A DNA stretch of 64,000 bases from Candidatus Woesearchaeota archaeon (GTDB lineage: Archaea > Nanobdellota > Nanobdellia > Woesearchaeales > UBA9989). Made by a program: the position numbers and the translations under genes. The notes beneath the pieces are model-generated. The model saw only the letters and a program-made list of their open reading frames with translations, was not told the origin of the DNA and searched no databases. This document shows positions 1-9,615 of the stretch, piece after piece. Each line of letters begins with the position of its first letter. Position 1 is the first letter of the stretch. Where the stretch lies: NCBI GenBank assembly GCA_013329045.1, contig DUKZ01000038.1:49119-113118 (forward strand), read 5' to 3'.

Positions 1-177
1 ATGAACATGCTCATCGATCAACCCTGGAAGAACAATCTTTCCCCTGATATCAATACGCTTTTCTGCCGCGATCCTTCGAGAGGAGATTTTTTCAATCCTG
101 CCTTCCCTGATATAAATATTCCTTGTCACAAAGGTGTCATTTTGCAAAAGCTTTGCATTGATGATTGCCTTATCCAT
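1..177 (-). CDS. pyrC: Dihydroorotase, N-terminal part (cut by window edge)
   Basis: Reading the minus strand from an ATG at 177 gives 59 codons that run off the window. The peptide begins MDKAIINAKLLQNDTF and ends LPGLIDEHVH. The PGLIDxHVH motif is the amidohydrolase beta-strand whose two histidines bind the active-site metal, as in dihydroorotase, which cyclises carbamoyl-aspartate to dihydroorotate. The start overlaps the last 8 bases of pyrK, so the two are translationally coupled, and it is the last visible gene of the pyrimidine operon. Hydantoinase or allantoinase would share the motif, but the operon context makes PyrC by far the best reading. Confidence 0.85.
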   Translation of the reverse strand, partial: MDKAIINAKLLQNDTFVTRNIYIREGRIEKISSRRIAAEKRIDIRGKIVLPGLIDEHVH

Positions 178-973
178 ACATCACCTTCCTCCCCTGCCTG
201 TCCCGATGATATTTCCCAAATTCCTTTATCTGAAGAGCAAGATCACCTGAAATGACCGGGCCTTCCTTGCACATACGAATGCCAAGATCATCAACACAGC
301 ACTGCCCGCATACCCCAAAGCCGCATTTCATGTAGCGCTCCATTGAAATCTCGCAGGGAATGTTTTGCTCTTGGCACATCTTTGCCACGTAATACATCAT
401 CATCTCGGGGCCGACAGTCATGACAACATCCGGCCTGGAATTTTTGATAAGATCAGCTAATGCGTCTGTAGTCCTCCCCTTCAACCCAGCAGAACCATCA
501 TCAGTTGTAATAATAACATTCATTCCAGCAGCTTTTACTTTTTTCGCAAACAAGATGCTCTCTTTTTTCCTCGCTCCGACAATGAAGTCGACACTGCATC
601 CCTTTTCTTTTGCCTCTTTTGCCACCCATGCAAGAGCAGCTGCCCCGTAGCCTCCACCAACGGTTGCCAGATGCTGATTTTCAGGAATAGAAAATGATGT
701 TCCATAGGGTCCAAAATAGGAGAAGGTATCGCCAATCTTCTTTTCAAAGATTTTCTCTGAAAAAGGGCCAACTTTGCAGACAGTCACAGAAAACCTTGAC
801 CCATCACAAGAGGAAATGCAAAAGGGCTTTGCATCCATCCCGGGAATCCATGCAAGAATGAACTGGCCGGGCAAGGCTTCCATTTTGGAAGAGATGAAGA
901 AAGATTCTACATCCTGGCACTCTTCCTCAATCCTGACAATCTTTCCATGCTTTGGAAGCTCATTTGTGTGCAA
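170..973 (-). CDS. pyrK: Dihydroorotate dehydrogenase electron-transfer subunit
   Basis: 267 residues of the ferredoxin-NADP reductase fold. An N-terminal FAD-binding beta-barrel (about residues 8-100, with PGQFILAWIP) is followed by a nucleotide-binding domain (GGGYGAAALAW near residue 108) and a C-terminal 2Fe-2S cluster motif CGFGVCGQC followed by a further Cys (VDDLGIRMC). In class 1B dihydroorotate dehydrogenases PyrK passes electrons from PyrD FMN to NAD+ through FAD and this cluster. It overlaps pyrD upstream by 14 bases and pyrC downstream by 8. It has the usual family length. Related electron-transfer subunits of sulfide dehydrogenase share the fold, but the position beside pyrD decides the call. 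Confidence 0.9.
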   Translation of the reverse strand: MHTNELPKHGKIVRIEEECQDVESFFISSKMEALPGQFILAWIPGMDAKPFCISSCDGSRFSVTVCKVGPFSEKIFEKKIGDTFSYFGPYGTSFSIPENQHLATVGGGYGAAALAWVAKEAKEKGCSVDFIVGARKKESILFAKKVKAAGMNVIITTDDGSAGLKGRTTDALADLIKNSRPDVVMTVGPEMMMYYVAKMCQEQNIPCEISMERYMKCGFGVCGQCCVDDLGIRMCKEGPVISGDLALQIKEFGKYHRDRQGRKVMYG

Positions 974-1871
974 GGCCCACCACCTCTTTTACTGAAGTAA
1001 AACCTTCTTTTTCCAAGACTACGTCCATCTCCCTGCACACCTTCTTGAACACATCAATATCACGCCAATAGACAGCAGACCCGATACCCACCACCGTTGC
1101 TCCTGCCATCATCATCTCAATTGCATCCTGTCCTGTCATGATGCCCCCTGTACCGATGATGGGGATTTTTACTGCCTCATAAATATCATACACGCATTTT
1201 AATGCGATTGGCTTTATTGCAGGGCCAGAGAGGCCGCCGGACTTATTGAAAAGGATGGGGGACCTTGTGTGAATATCAATCATCATCCCAGGGACGGTAT
1301 TGATCGCGGTGATGGCGCTTGCGCCCGCAGCTTCCACTGCCTTTGCGATTTCCTGGATATTTGGAACATTTGGCGTGAGCTTGACAAATAAAGGGACGGC
1401 AGCATATTCTTTGCAGGCAGCAGTTGCCTTTGCAGCAGTAATTGGAGAACAGGAAAAAGGCTTGCCAAATTCATCATCACAATTAGGGCAGGAGATATTA
1501 ATCTCAATAGCATCAATTTGCGCTTTGTATAATTGCTTTGTCAATTCAGCGAATTCATCAACGGACTGTGCAAAAATACTTGCAAACAATGGGGCGCTGC
1601 ACTGTTCTTTGAATTCCTTTATTTCCTCAAGGGTTTCTTTGATGCCCTTATTGGGAAGCCCTACCGCATTGAGCATGCCACCATCAAATGTTATTGCTAT
1701 GGGGTTTGGATGGCCCGTTTTTCCTTCTGTATTAATAGACTTCATCGTAATGGCGCCAGCGCCATTCTCTGCAATAAGCCCCATTGAAGAAGCAGTAATC
1801 CCCATGATACCAGAAGCCAAAACCGTCGGATTAGAAAGCTTGATGCCGCACAGTTCTGTTTGCAGCCTCAT
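960..1871 (-). CDS. pyrD: Dihydroorotate dehydrogenase, class 1B catalytic subunit
   Basis: 303 residues, TIM-barrel FMN enzyme that oxidises dihydroorotate to orotate. Visible family marks are the N-terminal LSNPTVLASGIMG, the NISCPNCDDEFG loop with the substrate-binding Asn and Cys residues, the strand LFVKLTPNV, and the C-terminal phosphate-binding loop GTGGIMTGQDAIEMMMAGA. Together with adjacent PyrK this is the NAD-linked class 1B form. Its ATG shares four bases (ATGA) with the stop of pyrB, indicating translational coupling. Confidence 0.93.
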   Translation of the reverse strand: MRLQTELCGIKLSNPTVLASGIMGITASSMGLIAENGAGAITMKSINTEGKTGHPNPIAITFDGGMLNAVGLPNKGIKETLEEIKEFKEQCSAPLFASIFAQSVDEFAELTKQLYKAQIDAIEINISCPNCDDEFGKPFSCSPITAAKATAACKEYAAVPLFVKLTPNVPNIQEIAKAVEAAGASAITAINTVPGMMIDIHTRSPILFNKSGGLSGPAIKPIALKCVYDIYEAVKIPIIGTGGIMTGQDAIEMMMAGATVVGIGSAVYWRDIDVFKKVCREMDVVLEKEGFTSVKEVVGLAHK

Positions 1872-2779
1872 TTCAGCGCTCCAGACACCATGCTGAGGAG
1901 AGCCATTCTCACGGGGATGCCATTATGGGCTTGCTGAAAATAAATGCTTTGTGGCAGGTCATCGAGCTCGTGATGAAGCTCGTCTACCCTGGGAAGAGGG
2001 TGGAGGATTTTGAGGGTTTTTTTCCCTTTTGCAATCATTGCCTTATTGATGACATAAGAGCCTTTGACGTGCTCATAATCCTTTGGGTCAAGAAAACGCT
2101 CTTTTTGCACTCTTGTCACATACAACACATCGAGCTGAGGCATGATCTTTTCCAAGTCATCCGTCTGCTCATAAAATATCTTTTTCTCATCCAGCTCCTT
2201 TAAGTATTTTCCCGGCATGCGCAAAGAGTCTGGAGAGATGAAGTAGAGCTTTATATTAAAGAGGGAGAGGGCGAAGCTGAGGGAATGGACGGTTCTGCCA
2301 AATTTCAAGTCACCAACAAAACCAATGCTGAGGCCATCGAGCTTGCCCAAATTCTTGTGAATGGTATACAAGTCAACCATTGTCTGGGTGGGATGCTCAT
2401 TTGTCCCATCACCACCATTGATCAAGGGAACAACAGAGACTGACGCAGCCTCGGCAGCAGAGCCGGCCTGAGGATGCCTCATGACAAGAATATCAGCATA
2501 CCCATTGAGAATTTTTATGGTATCTTTCAATGTTTCTCCCTTTGAAACTGAGGTGATTGTTGGATCAGCAAATCCTATGACGCTCGCTCCAAGCCTATGA
2601 GCTGCTGCTTCAAAGCTCAGACGAGTCCTTGTTGAGGGCTCAAAAAATAACGTGCCAATAATCTTTCCATCAAGCAGCTTTCCATACCGATGCCGCTCTG
2701 TCTCCATCGAGCGCGCCCGATCAATGATCCTCATGAGATCATCCTTACTATAGTCCCGTATAGATATGATATGCTTCAT
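1868..2779 (-). CDS. pyrB: Aspartate carbamoyltransferase catalytic chain
   Basis: 303 residues. It carries the carbamoyl-phosphate binding motif FEPSTRTRLSFE near residue 46, the HPTQ motif, and the HPLPR motif near residue 259, all diagnostic of aspartate carbamoyltransferase catalytic chains. It condenses carbamoyl phosphate and aspartate. Only 6 bases separate it from carB upstream. In many archaea pyrB is followed by pyrI (zinc-binding regulatory chain); here pyrD follows directly, so either the enzyme acts without PyrI or pyrI lies elsewhere. Confidence 0.95.
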   Translation of the reverse strand: MKHIISIRDYSKDDLMRIIDRARSMETERHRYGKLLDGKIIGTLFFEPSTRTRLSFEAAAHRLGASVIGFADPTITSVSKGETLKDTIKILNGYADILVMRHPQAGSAAEAASVSVVPLINGGDGTNEHPTQTMVDLYTIHKNLGKLDGLSIGFVGDLKFGRTVHSLSFALSLFNIKLYFISPDSLRMPGKYLKELDEKKIFYEQTDDLEKIMPQLDVLYVTRVQKERFLDPKDYEHVKGSYVINKAMIAKGKKTLKILHPLPRVDELHHELDDLPQSIYFQQAHNGIPVRMALLSMVSGALK

Positions 2780-2785
2780 CCTGCC

Positions 2786-5700
2786 TCACATGTATTCATC
2801 CCATGCTTTGATAGATAAATGTTTTCTTTCCTGCAACGATTGCACGAACAATATCGCGACCTGGATATTAGTGATGAGAGAAACAGAAAAATCAATCGCA
2901 TGCCTCCTGATCAGGTATTTATCCTCATGATGATTCGGATCGAGCTCATCTGGAATACTGATGACGAGCTCGCAGCGCTTTTCCCTGATAAGCGAGAGGA
3001 CATCTGGCTTTGCGTTGAGGCGGGAGAATGCCCTCCTTACCACTGAAGGAGCAGTTGGCTTGGTGACAAGGATGCTTGGCACGTTATATCTTCTCAGGAA
3101 ATTATACGTATTGTTCGTCGCATACAATATGTAGCCTTGATCAATGAGCCTTTTTGCCTCCGGCAGAAATTTCGTCCTGTTCTGGATGCCTGAAATGCTC
3201 AGGAGGATGAATTTTTCCGGAATCATCAACCCTGTTGCCTCCAAGCTTTTTAACAGGGCATCCCCCAAAGAATCACCAATGCAGGCAACCTCACCAGTTG
3301 AGGCCATCTCAACAGAGGCAGTCGGGTCTACCCCTTTCAAACGCTGGAAGGAGAACTGGGGAGCCTTCACACCAACATAGTCAAGATCAAATACTGCCTT
3401 GTCCACCCGCTTTACGGCCCTGCCCATGATAGCCTTTGTTGCCACTTCCACAAAATTAAGCTTATACACTTTAGAAACAAAAGGAAAACTCCTTGACGCA
3501 CGCAGGTTGCACTCAATCACCCTAATATTGTTGTCCTTTGCAAGAAATTGGATGTTAAAGGGACCGGTAATGAATAAAGCGCGGGCAATGTTTCTTGCTA
3601 TTGCCTTAATCCTTCTTGTTGTTTCAAGATACAATTTTTGTGCGGGGAGAACCATTGTTGCATCGCCAGAATGAACGCCTGCATTTTCTATATGCTCTGA
3701 GATGGCATAGCAGATAATCTCTCCTTTACTGGCAACAGCATCGATCTCAATTTCCTTTGCGTTCAGGATGAATTTTGATATTACCACCGGATGCTCTTTT
3801 GACACCTCAGTTGCCAGGGTTAAATATTCCTTTAAGGCTTTTTCATCAAAGGCAACATTCATCGCAGCACCGCTGAGCACATAGGAGGGCCGGATGAGAA
3901 CAGGATAATCGACAGCCGCTGCAAATTCCAATGCATCCTCTGTCGTTGTGAGCTCTTTCCATTCCGGCTGGTCGATCTCCAATGCATCCAAAAGCTTTGA
4001 AAATTTGTTCCGATCCTCGGCATTATCAATATGCTCTGGCCTTGTACCAAGAATTTTTACGTGATCCTTAATCCCACTAATAAGGTTTGTTGGAATCTGG
4101 CCGCCCATCGAAACAATGATTCCTTCCGGGGACTCTAGCTCGTAAATATCTCTTACTGTTTCACTGGAAAGCTCATCAAAGTACAGCTTGTCGGTTTCAT
4201 CATAATCCGTTGAGACGGTCTCTGGGTTGTAATTGATAAGAATAGTAAAATACCCTAGTTCCCGCAGGGTTTTCACACAATTGACAGCGCACCAGTCAAA
4301 CTCAACGCTCGAGCCGATCCTGTATGCACCAGAACCCAAAACCATAATTTTCTTTTTTTCCTTGAAGGTAATATCGTGTTCCTGCCCATGATACGTAAGA
4401 TAAAGATAATTTGTCTTTGCTGGAAACTCCCCTGCCAATGTGTCGATTTGCTTGATGAATGGCACAATATTGTTCTTTTTTCGCATCACGCGCACAGCAT
4501 CTTCCTGCATTTGGGCAAGAGAAGCGATTTTTTTGTCAGAACACCCATGCTTTTTTGCCTGCATCAAGAGTTCAGGAGTGAGCTTTTCTTCTAAGAGCCT
4601 TTTTTCTATGGTGATTATGGATTCGAGCTTTGCCAGGAACCAATTATCTATCTTTGTTATCCCTGCAATCTCTTCTCTCGAAATGCCTTGCTTTATGGCC
4701 TCTGCTATTGCAAACAACCGGACATCTGTTGGATTCTTTAATTCCTTTCGCACATCTTCAATATCCACTTTTGCCGTGATGCCATCCATTCCCGTATCCA
4801 GCATCCGGACCGCCTTTTGAATTGCTTCCTGGAACGACCTGCCAATGGCCATCACTTCACCTACGGATTTCATCTCACTCCCAATAACACGGTCAATACG
4901 GCGAAACTTTTTCATGTCCCATCTTGGCATTTTGACAACAATATAATCCAAAGCTGGCTCAAAGCAGGCAGCAGTCACCTTTGTTATGCTGTTTGGGATA
5001 TCCGGCAGGAGCTGGCCAAGAGAAAGCTTTGCTGCAACAAATGCCAATGGATACCCTGTCGCTTTTGATGCCAGAGCCGAACTTCTCGAGAGCCGGGCAT
5101 TGACTTCTATGACGCGATAGTCGTCCGAATCCGGACTTAGTGCGAACTGAATATTACACTCCCCAACAATACCTAGATGGCGAATTGTCTTGATCGACAC
5201 ATCACGAAGAAGCTGCACCTCATGATTATTGAGCGTTTGGACGGGAGCTACCACAATGCTCTCACCAGTATGGATCCCCATCGGATCAACATTTTCCATA
5301 TTGCAGACAGTGATGCAATTATCAGCTTTGTCCCTTACAACCTCATATTCGATTTCCTTCCAACCGACTAAACATTCCTCGATCAGGATCTGATTTGTGA
5401 AAGAAAATGCCTTCTTTGCCTGGGCGATGAGGTGGGACTCATTCTGAATGATGCCAGAGCCTCTCCCGCCAAGCGCGTATGCAACGCGCATCATGATCGG
5501 ATAGCCAATCATCCTTGCTGCCTTCTGCGCATCTTCCACTGTACTGACTGCTTTTGATTTTGGCACCTTGATATCAATCTCAGCTAGTTTCTTTACAAAC
5601 AAATCCCGGTCCTCCGTGTCTTTAATGGTTTGTACCTGCGTGCCGAGGACTTTTACCCCATACTTATCAAGAATCCCCTGGTCATGGAGCTCAACACCAC

Positions 5701-6025
5701 AATTCAGGGCAGTTTGGCCGCCAAAAGACAAGAGGATGCCATTAGGATGCTCTTTCTTGATGACCTCCTCTACATATGATGGCTTGATCGGAAGAAAATA
5801 TATCTTGTCAGCCAGATACTCGGATGTCTGGATCGTTGCGATGTTCGGATTTATGAGAATTGTTGTTATGCCTTCTTCTTTTAATGCCTTGATGCATTGG
5901 GAGCCTGAATAATCAAACTCTCCAGCCTCTCCAATCTTTAATGCGCCAGAACCCAAGATGAGTATTTTCATCTTTTTTTTCGCTTCATCCTTCTTCTCTT
6001 TCTTTTTACCTGGCTTTTTTTTCAT
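2786..6025 (-). CDS. carB: Carbamoyl-phosphate synthase large subunit
   Basis: 1079 residues, the normal full length, with the two homologous ATP-grasp halves (first starting MKILILGSGALKIGEAGEFD, second KIMVLGSGAYRIGSSVEFD) and a short C-terminal allosteric (MGS-like) domain. It makes carbamoyl phosphate from bicarbonate, ammonia delivered by CarA, and two ATP. The start at 6025 has a GAGG ribosome-binding site 7 bases upstream and adds an 18-residue Lys-rich tail before the conserved MKILILG; the inner ATG at 5971 lacks such a site. It overlaps the end of carA by 20 bases. Confidence 0.96.
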   Translation of the reverse strand: MKKKPGKKKEKKDEAKKKMKILILGSGALKIGEAGEFDYSGSQCIKALKEEGITTILINPNIATIQTSEYLADKIYFLPIKPSYVEEVIKKEHPNGILLSFGGQTALNCGVELHDQGILDKYGVKVLGTQVQTIKDTEDRDLFVKKLAEIDIKVPKSKAVSTVEDAQKAARMIGYPIMMRVAYALGGRGSGIIQNESHLIAQAKKAFSFTNQILIEECLVGWKEIEYEVVRDKADNCITVCNMENVDPMGIHTGESIVVAPVQTLNNHEVQLLRDVSIKTIRHLGIVGECNIQFALSPDSDDYRVIEVNARLSRSSALASKATGYPLAFVAAKLSLGQLLPDIPNSITKVTAACFEPALDYIVVKMPRWDMKKFRRIDRVIGSEMKSVGEVMAIGRSFQEAIQKAVRMLDTGMDGITAKVDIEDVRKELKNPTDVRLFAIAEAIKQGISREEIAGITKIDNWFLAKLESIITIEKRLLEEKLTPELLMQAKKHGCSDKKIASLAQMQEDAVRVMRKKNNIVPFIKQIDTLAGEFPAKTNYLYLTYHGQEHDITFKEKKKIMVLGSGAYRIGSSVEFDWCAVNCVKTLRELGYFTILINYNPETVSTDYDETDKLYFDELSSETVRDIYELESPEGIIVSMGGQIPTNLISGIKDHVKILGTRPEHIDNAEDRNKFSKLLDALEIDQPEWKELTTTEDALEFAAAVDYPVLIRPSYVLSGAAMNVAFDEKALKEYLTLATEVSKEHPVVISKFILNAKEIEIDAVASKGEIICYAISEHIENAGVHSGDATMVLPAQKLYLETTRRIKAIARNIARALFITGPFNIQFLAKDNNIRVIECNLRASRSFPFVSKVYKLNFVEVATKAIMGRAVKRVDKAVFDLDYVGVKAPQFSFQRLKGVDPTASVEMASTGEVACIGDSLGDALLKSLEATGLMIPEKFILLSISGIQNRTKFLPEAKRLIDQGYILYATNNTYNFLRRYNVPSILVTKPTAPSVVRRAFSRLNAKPDVLSLIREKRCELVISIPDELDPNHHEDKYLIRRHAIDFSVSLITNIQVAILFVQSLQERKHLSIKAWDEYM

Positions 6026-7097
6026 TATTTTTCCTCACCACATCCAGAAAATCATCAAATAAAAACGAGGTATCATTCGGCCCAGGCATTGATTCTGGGT
6101 GCGCCTGAAACCCGAAGAACGGTTTTGCATTGTGACGAATGCCCTCATTTGTCTTGTCATTCGCATTCCTAAACCAGGGTTTCCATCCTGCGGGAAGAGT
6201 TTTTTCATCAACTGCAAAGCCATGATTTTGAGTGGTGATGTAGCACCTTTTTGTGTCGAGGTTTATTGCCGGCTGGTTTTGGCCGCGATGGCCGTACTTG
6301 AGCTTATATGTGTTGGCACCTGCCGCCAGAGCCAACAGTTGGTTGCCAAGACAGATGCCAAAGATGGGAATCTCCCTTTTTATTGCGGCCTTAATTGTCT
6401 TAATGGTCTGGTGGCACATTTTGGGGTCGCCTGGACCATTGGAAATGAGGATGCCATCATACTGAGCATTTGTGAAGATATCGTAATCCCAGGGAACTCT
6501 TGTGAGTGTTGCCCCCCTTTTTATGAGAGAGAAGATGATATTGTTCTTGACACCGCAATCGATGAGGGCAATGTGCGGCGTCTTATTCTTGTACGTGATC
6601 GCCTTTTTTGTGGATACCTGCTTTACCAGATTATTCTGGTTTGGATCAAAGAATTCTTTGTCATCAGTAATGATTATTTTTCCCAGCATGACCCCTTTTG
6701 ATCGCAGACGCTTTGTGAGTGCCCTTGTGTCAATACCAGTGATTGCAGGAATGTTGTTTTCTTTTAGCCAGTCACCCAGAGACTTCTTTGCCTCATGATG
6801 GCTGTAGGTTTCTGAATACTCCTGAATGATAAGACCTGAAATGTGAACCTTGCTTGATTCAAAATGATGGTCTAGATCATACTCCTGCTTTGTTTGGGGA
6901 ATACCATAGTTGCCGATCAAGGGGTAAGTGAGGACAAGAATCTGGCCTTCATAGCTTGGGTCAGTAAAGCCTTCCGGGTAGCCGGCCATCCCCGTGTTAA
7001 AGACAACCTCTCCTGCAACTGATACCTCTTTGCCAAATGAAAACCCATCAAAGGAGGATCCATCCTCGAGAACAATTTTTGCCGGAATTCGTTTCAT
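6006..7097 (-). CDS. carA: Carbamoyl-phosphate synthase small (glutaminase) subunit
   Basis: 363 residues. The N-terminal CPSase small-chain domain (IPAKIVLEDGSSFDGFSFG, FNTGMAGYPEGFTDPSY) precedes a class I glutamine amidotransferase domain with ISNGPGDPK, nucleophile Cys in FGICLGNQLLALAAG, and the His/Glu pair in QAHPES. It hydrolyses glutamine and channels ammonia to CarB. A longer frame opens upstream to 7175, but ATG 7097 was chosen because homology begins there and a TATA box is centred about 30 bases upstream, which would give a nearly leaderless mRNA. It is the first gene of the pyr operon. Confidence 0.94.
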   Translation of the reverse strand: MKRIPAKIVLEDGSSFDGFSFGKEVSVAGEVVFNTGMAGYPEGFTDPSYEGQILVLTYPLIGNYGIPQTKQEYDLDHHFESSKVHISGLIIQEYSETYSHHEAKKSLGDWLKENNIPAITGIDTRALTKRLRSKGVMLGKIIITDDKEFFDPNQNNLVKQVSTKKAITYKNKTPHIALIDCGVKNNIIFSLIKRGATLTRVPWDYDIFTNAQYDGILISNGPGDPKMCHQTIKTIKAAIKREIPIFGICLGNQLLALAAGANTYKLKYGHRGQNQPAINLDTKRCYITTQNHGFAVDEKTLPAGWKPWFRNANDKTNEGIRHNAKPFFGFQAHPESMPGPNDTSFLFDDFLDVVRKNNEKKAR

Positions 7098-7123
7098 CAA
7101 AAAGAAAAAGGGGCTGGAAATCG

Positions 7124-7132
7124 TTTTTAAAG
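7124..7132 (-). promoter_or_regulatory. TATA box of the pyrimidine operon
   Basis: On the minus strand CTTTAAAAA lies about 30 bases (centre) before carA ATG 7097, preceded by A/T-rich sequence. Archaeal start sites usually lie about 25-27 bases after the TATA centre, so the transcript would begin about 5 bases before the ATG. Confidence 0.6.
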
Positions 7133-7308
7133 TTTTATCCTGCAGAACATAGAGATTTGAGTGGTTATGACGCATATTGGAAAGGGATAAAAAGAAGATA
7201 GGACTGCCTGGAAGAGAAAAGAGATGGAAAGTAAATCCAATCTGACTCGGGCGACCATCACCCTTGATACTGTTATACCATCATTCCATATTTCTCCTGG
7301 AGCCTATC

Positions 7309-8712
7309 ATGAGTGAATACATCACAGATAACTGTGGCATGTGCGTGACTCACTCCATCCACGATGCGTTTAGTTTTCTCAAATCACTCAACCACCGCGG
7401 CCATGATGCAGCAGGGATTGGGGTTGTGAACCATAAAGGCATCAATGTTGTTAAATGGCTTGGGATGGTGCCAGACATTAACCTAGAAGTTTTACACCGA
7501 GTCCTTGGGAATGATTATCACACAGTTATTGGGCATGTACGGTATCGAACAAAGGGTGGCCTTGATACCCTTCTTGATGGGGCGCATCCTCATACGATTG
7601 GCGGGAGGGTTATTGAGCAGGGGAACCATCGCATCATCCTTGGCGCCCGCATGGCAATTGTCCATAATGGGCAAGTTGATGAAAGATATTTGGGTGATGT
7701 GAGCTGTGAGGGCCTCCAAAGCGACTGTGACACGGAGAGATTGCTGCATTATTACTCCCTTTTTGGAGAAGATGCACTCATGAGAAATGTTCCTGGATCA
7801 TATACTCTTGCTATTGCAGATATTGCAAGGGATTCTGTTATCGTGATGAGGGATAGGGCAGGAAACAAACCAGGAGCTCTTGGAAGAAAAGACGGGAGGA
7901 AAGTGGTTGCTTCTGAGAGCATTGCTATTGAAGAAAATGGGGGAAAATTTTTGGAAGATTTAGAACCAGGCACAATTTATTATATTGGCCAACAGGGAGG
8001 GATGCGAAGAGAACCAGTCCTCATTGCCTCAAAAGGATTCTGTTTCTTTGACAATAACTACTTATCCCGCCCAGAGAGTGTCAATGATGGGGTGCACGTT
8101 GATACACTAAGAAAATACTATGGAGAGATTCTTGCAGAAGAGAACAGAGGCATTAGAGCAGATATTGTCACCTATCTTCCCAACTGCCCAGAAACCGCTG
8201 CGTGGAGCTTTGCTCATGCACAGGGGACTACCTTTGAGCACCTTTTCTATAAGATGAGCGTCCGACGAGCATTCTTGGGATCAACCACTGAAGAACGGCG
8301 AATATCCATCGAGCAAAATCTTCATCTTTATCCTAACAATGCCAATCTTATTCAAGGAAAAAGGGTTGTTGTTATTGATGATAGCATTGTCAGAGGAAAT
8401 AATGTAAAGTATGGGGTAGAACTTCTTCTTAATGCGGGAGCCGCATCAGTCATCGTTCTTTCCTATACCCCACCCGTTGGAATTATTGGATCAGACGAAA
8501 AGCCAAGAGGGTGCGACCTTGGAGTCGATATGCCTGCTGATGACAATTTTATTGCCCGTGGAAAAACAATTGAAGAGATAAGCGCTGAAGTAGGGGCAGA
8601 AGTGAGATATCTTTCACTCCAAGGATTAGCAAAGGCATACAGCCGTTTTGGGGTATCAATGAATGAACTGTGCTTCTATTGCATTGGGGGGCCGCACCCC
8701 TATGATCCTTGA
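7309..8712 (+). CDS. purF: Amidophosphoribosyltransferase
   Basis: 467 residues. It catalyses the first step of purine synthesis, transferring glutamine-derived ammonia to PRPP. The class II amidotransferase domain starts with the nucleophile Cys9 after a short propeptide (MSEYITDN-CGMC), followed by LNHRGHDAAGIGV. The C-terminal phosphoribosyltransferase domain has the PRPP loop VVVIDDSIVRGNN. ATG 7309 was chosen over an in-frame ATG at 7264 because the propeptide before the Cys is then short, as in the family. It is divergent from the pyr operon, so pyrimidine and purine entry genes share one intergenic region. Confidence 0.92.
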   Translation: MSEYITDNCGMCVTHSIHDAFSFLKSLNHRGHDAAGIGVVNHKGINVVKWLGMVPDINLEVLHRVLGNDYHTVIGHVRYRTKGGLDTLLDGAHPHTIGGRVIEQGNHRIILGARMAIVHNGQVDERYLGDVSCEGLQSDCDTERLLHYYSLFGEDALMRNVPGSYTLAIADIARDSVIVMRDRAGNKPGALGRKDGRKVVASESIAIEENGGKFLEDLEPGTIYYIGQQGGMRREPVLIASKGFCFFDNNYLSRPESVNDGVHVDTLRKYYGEILAEENRGIRADIVTYLPNCPETAAWSFAHAQGTTFEHLFYKMSVRRAFLGSTTEERRISIEQNLHLYPNNANLIQGKRVVVIDDSIVRGNNVKYGVELLLNAGAASVIVLSYTPPVGIIGSDEKPRGCDLGVDMPADDNFIARGKTIEEISAEVGAEVRYLSLQGLAKAYSRFGVSMNELCFYCIGGPHPYDP

Positions 8713-8744
8713 GAGTAATCACCACTCCATAATGCTCAATAAAG

Positions 8745-8785
8745 TTTTAATACTAGTCTTTCAGCATTACTTAAAAAAGGGGGAT
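8745..8785 (+). promoter_or_regulatory. TATA box and ribosome-binding site for the three-gene operon
   Basis: TTTTAATAC at 8745-8753 is a TATA-like element; the predicted start near 8775 leaves a short leader holding AAGGGGGAT at 8777-8785, a strong Shine-Dalgarno match 7 bases before ATG 8792. This operon therefore appears leadered, unlike most genes here. Confidence 0.5.
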
Positions 8786-8791
8786 TAAAAG

Positions 8792-9385
8792 ATGTTAAAT
8801 TTCTTTAAGAAAAGGAAGAATACTGATGAGCTAGATATACCGCCGCCACCGCCACTGCCAGGGGCACCATCTTTTGATATTCCAGAAATTAGGCCCTCAC
8901 GCATGAACTTTTCTGAGGAGCCTTTTCCTGAAGAAGAACTCCCGCCTCCACCATTCATGGCGCAGCCACCGCTCATGCCACCACCAGTAAAGCATGAAGA
9001 AATGATCAAGAAAGAGATCATGCCCCCAGAGCCCAGGCCATTTCCTACATTCACGCCACCTCCGTTCTCAAAAGCACCAAAGCTTCCTGACGTATCACTA
9101 CCAAAAGAGCCTGCCAAGAGAGAAACACCACCACCAGCAATGGCTGCCCGAAAGATCATCCAACAGCATGAAGGGCCGGTATATCTTCGCGTCGATAAAT
9201 ACCAAGCAGTCCTCTCCTCACTTGATAACATCAAAGAGAGCCTCAATGAGGTTGACATGGTCATTGACCGGCTCAATGACTTGAATGCTGGTGAAGAAAA
9301 AAAATTCCAGGACTGGCAAACAAAGCTTGAGAGCATCAGGAAGAAGCTTGCCTATATTGACAATTCCGTATCAGAGGTGGCATGA
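8792..9385 (+). CDS. Proline-rich protein with C-terminal coiled-coil domain
   Basis: 197 residues, function not recognised. A short basic start (MLNFFKKRKN) is followed by about 110 residues dominated by Pro runs (PPPPPLPG, ELPPPPF, MPPPV) with Glu/Lys, typical of an extended linker. Residues about 128-195 form a helical domain starting GPVYLRVDKYQ and ending IRKKLAYIDNSV. This domain is clearly related to the whole of the next protein. There is no signal peptide or membrane segment, so it is likely cytoplasmic. The stop overlaps the start of the next gene by 4 bases, so the genes are coupled. Confidence 0.8.
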   Translation: MLNFFKKRKNTDELDIPPPPPLPGAPSFDIPEIRPSRMNFSEEPFPEEELPPPPFMAQPPLMPPPVKHEEMIKKEIMPPEPRPFPTFTPPPFSKAPKLPDVSLPKEPAKRETPPPAMAARKIIQQHEGPVYLRVDKYQAVLSSLDNIKESLNEVDMVIDRLNDLNAGEEKKFQDWQTKLESIRKKLAYIDNSVSEVA

Positions 9386-9612
9386 TGGGTACTGTACCAA
9401 TCTATCTAAAAATTGAAGAATACAAAGATCTTGTGGCAATCATGAATGCTATCAAGGACTCAATCGCGAAAGCTGAGACATTGATCGATGATGTCAACCA
9501 GCTCCGTGATGAAGAAGATAAGGAGCTCTCCGGATGCATCGACCTCCTCACCGAAGTGAAGGACAAGATAGCATCCATCGATGCGGTCATCCTCAACCCA
9601 GAAGGAATGTAA
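9382..9612 (+). CDS. Small helical protein, paralogue of the preceding C-terminal domain
   Basis: 76 residues, unrecognised. VPIYLKIEEYKDLVAIMNAI aligns with GPVYLRVDKYQAVLSSLDNI of the upstream protein, and the C-termini also match (VKDKIASIDAVI versus IRKKLAYIDNSV). The shared unit is about 65 residues, acidic and predicted alpha-helical. Its start overlaps the stop of the upstream gene (ATGATG). The two proteins may form a hetero-oligomer through this shared domain (inference). Confidence 0.75.
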   Translation: MMGTVPIYLKIEEYKDLVAIMNAIKDSIAKAETLIDDVNQLRDEEDKELSGCIDLLTEVKDKIASIDAVILNPEGM

Positions 9613-9615
9613 ACC

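Noticed and set aside
1300..1896. 198-codon plus-strand frame
   Set aside because: Antisense shadow of pyrD, which has clear family motifs.
8785..9336. 183-codon minus-strand frame rich in Ser and Gly
   Set aside because: Antisense of the Pro-rich coding region; Pro codons read backwards give Gly/Trp/Arg and Ser runs.
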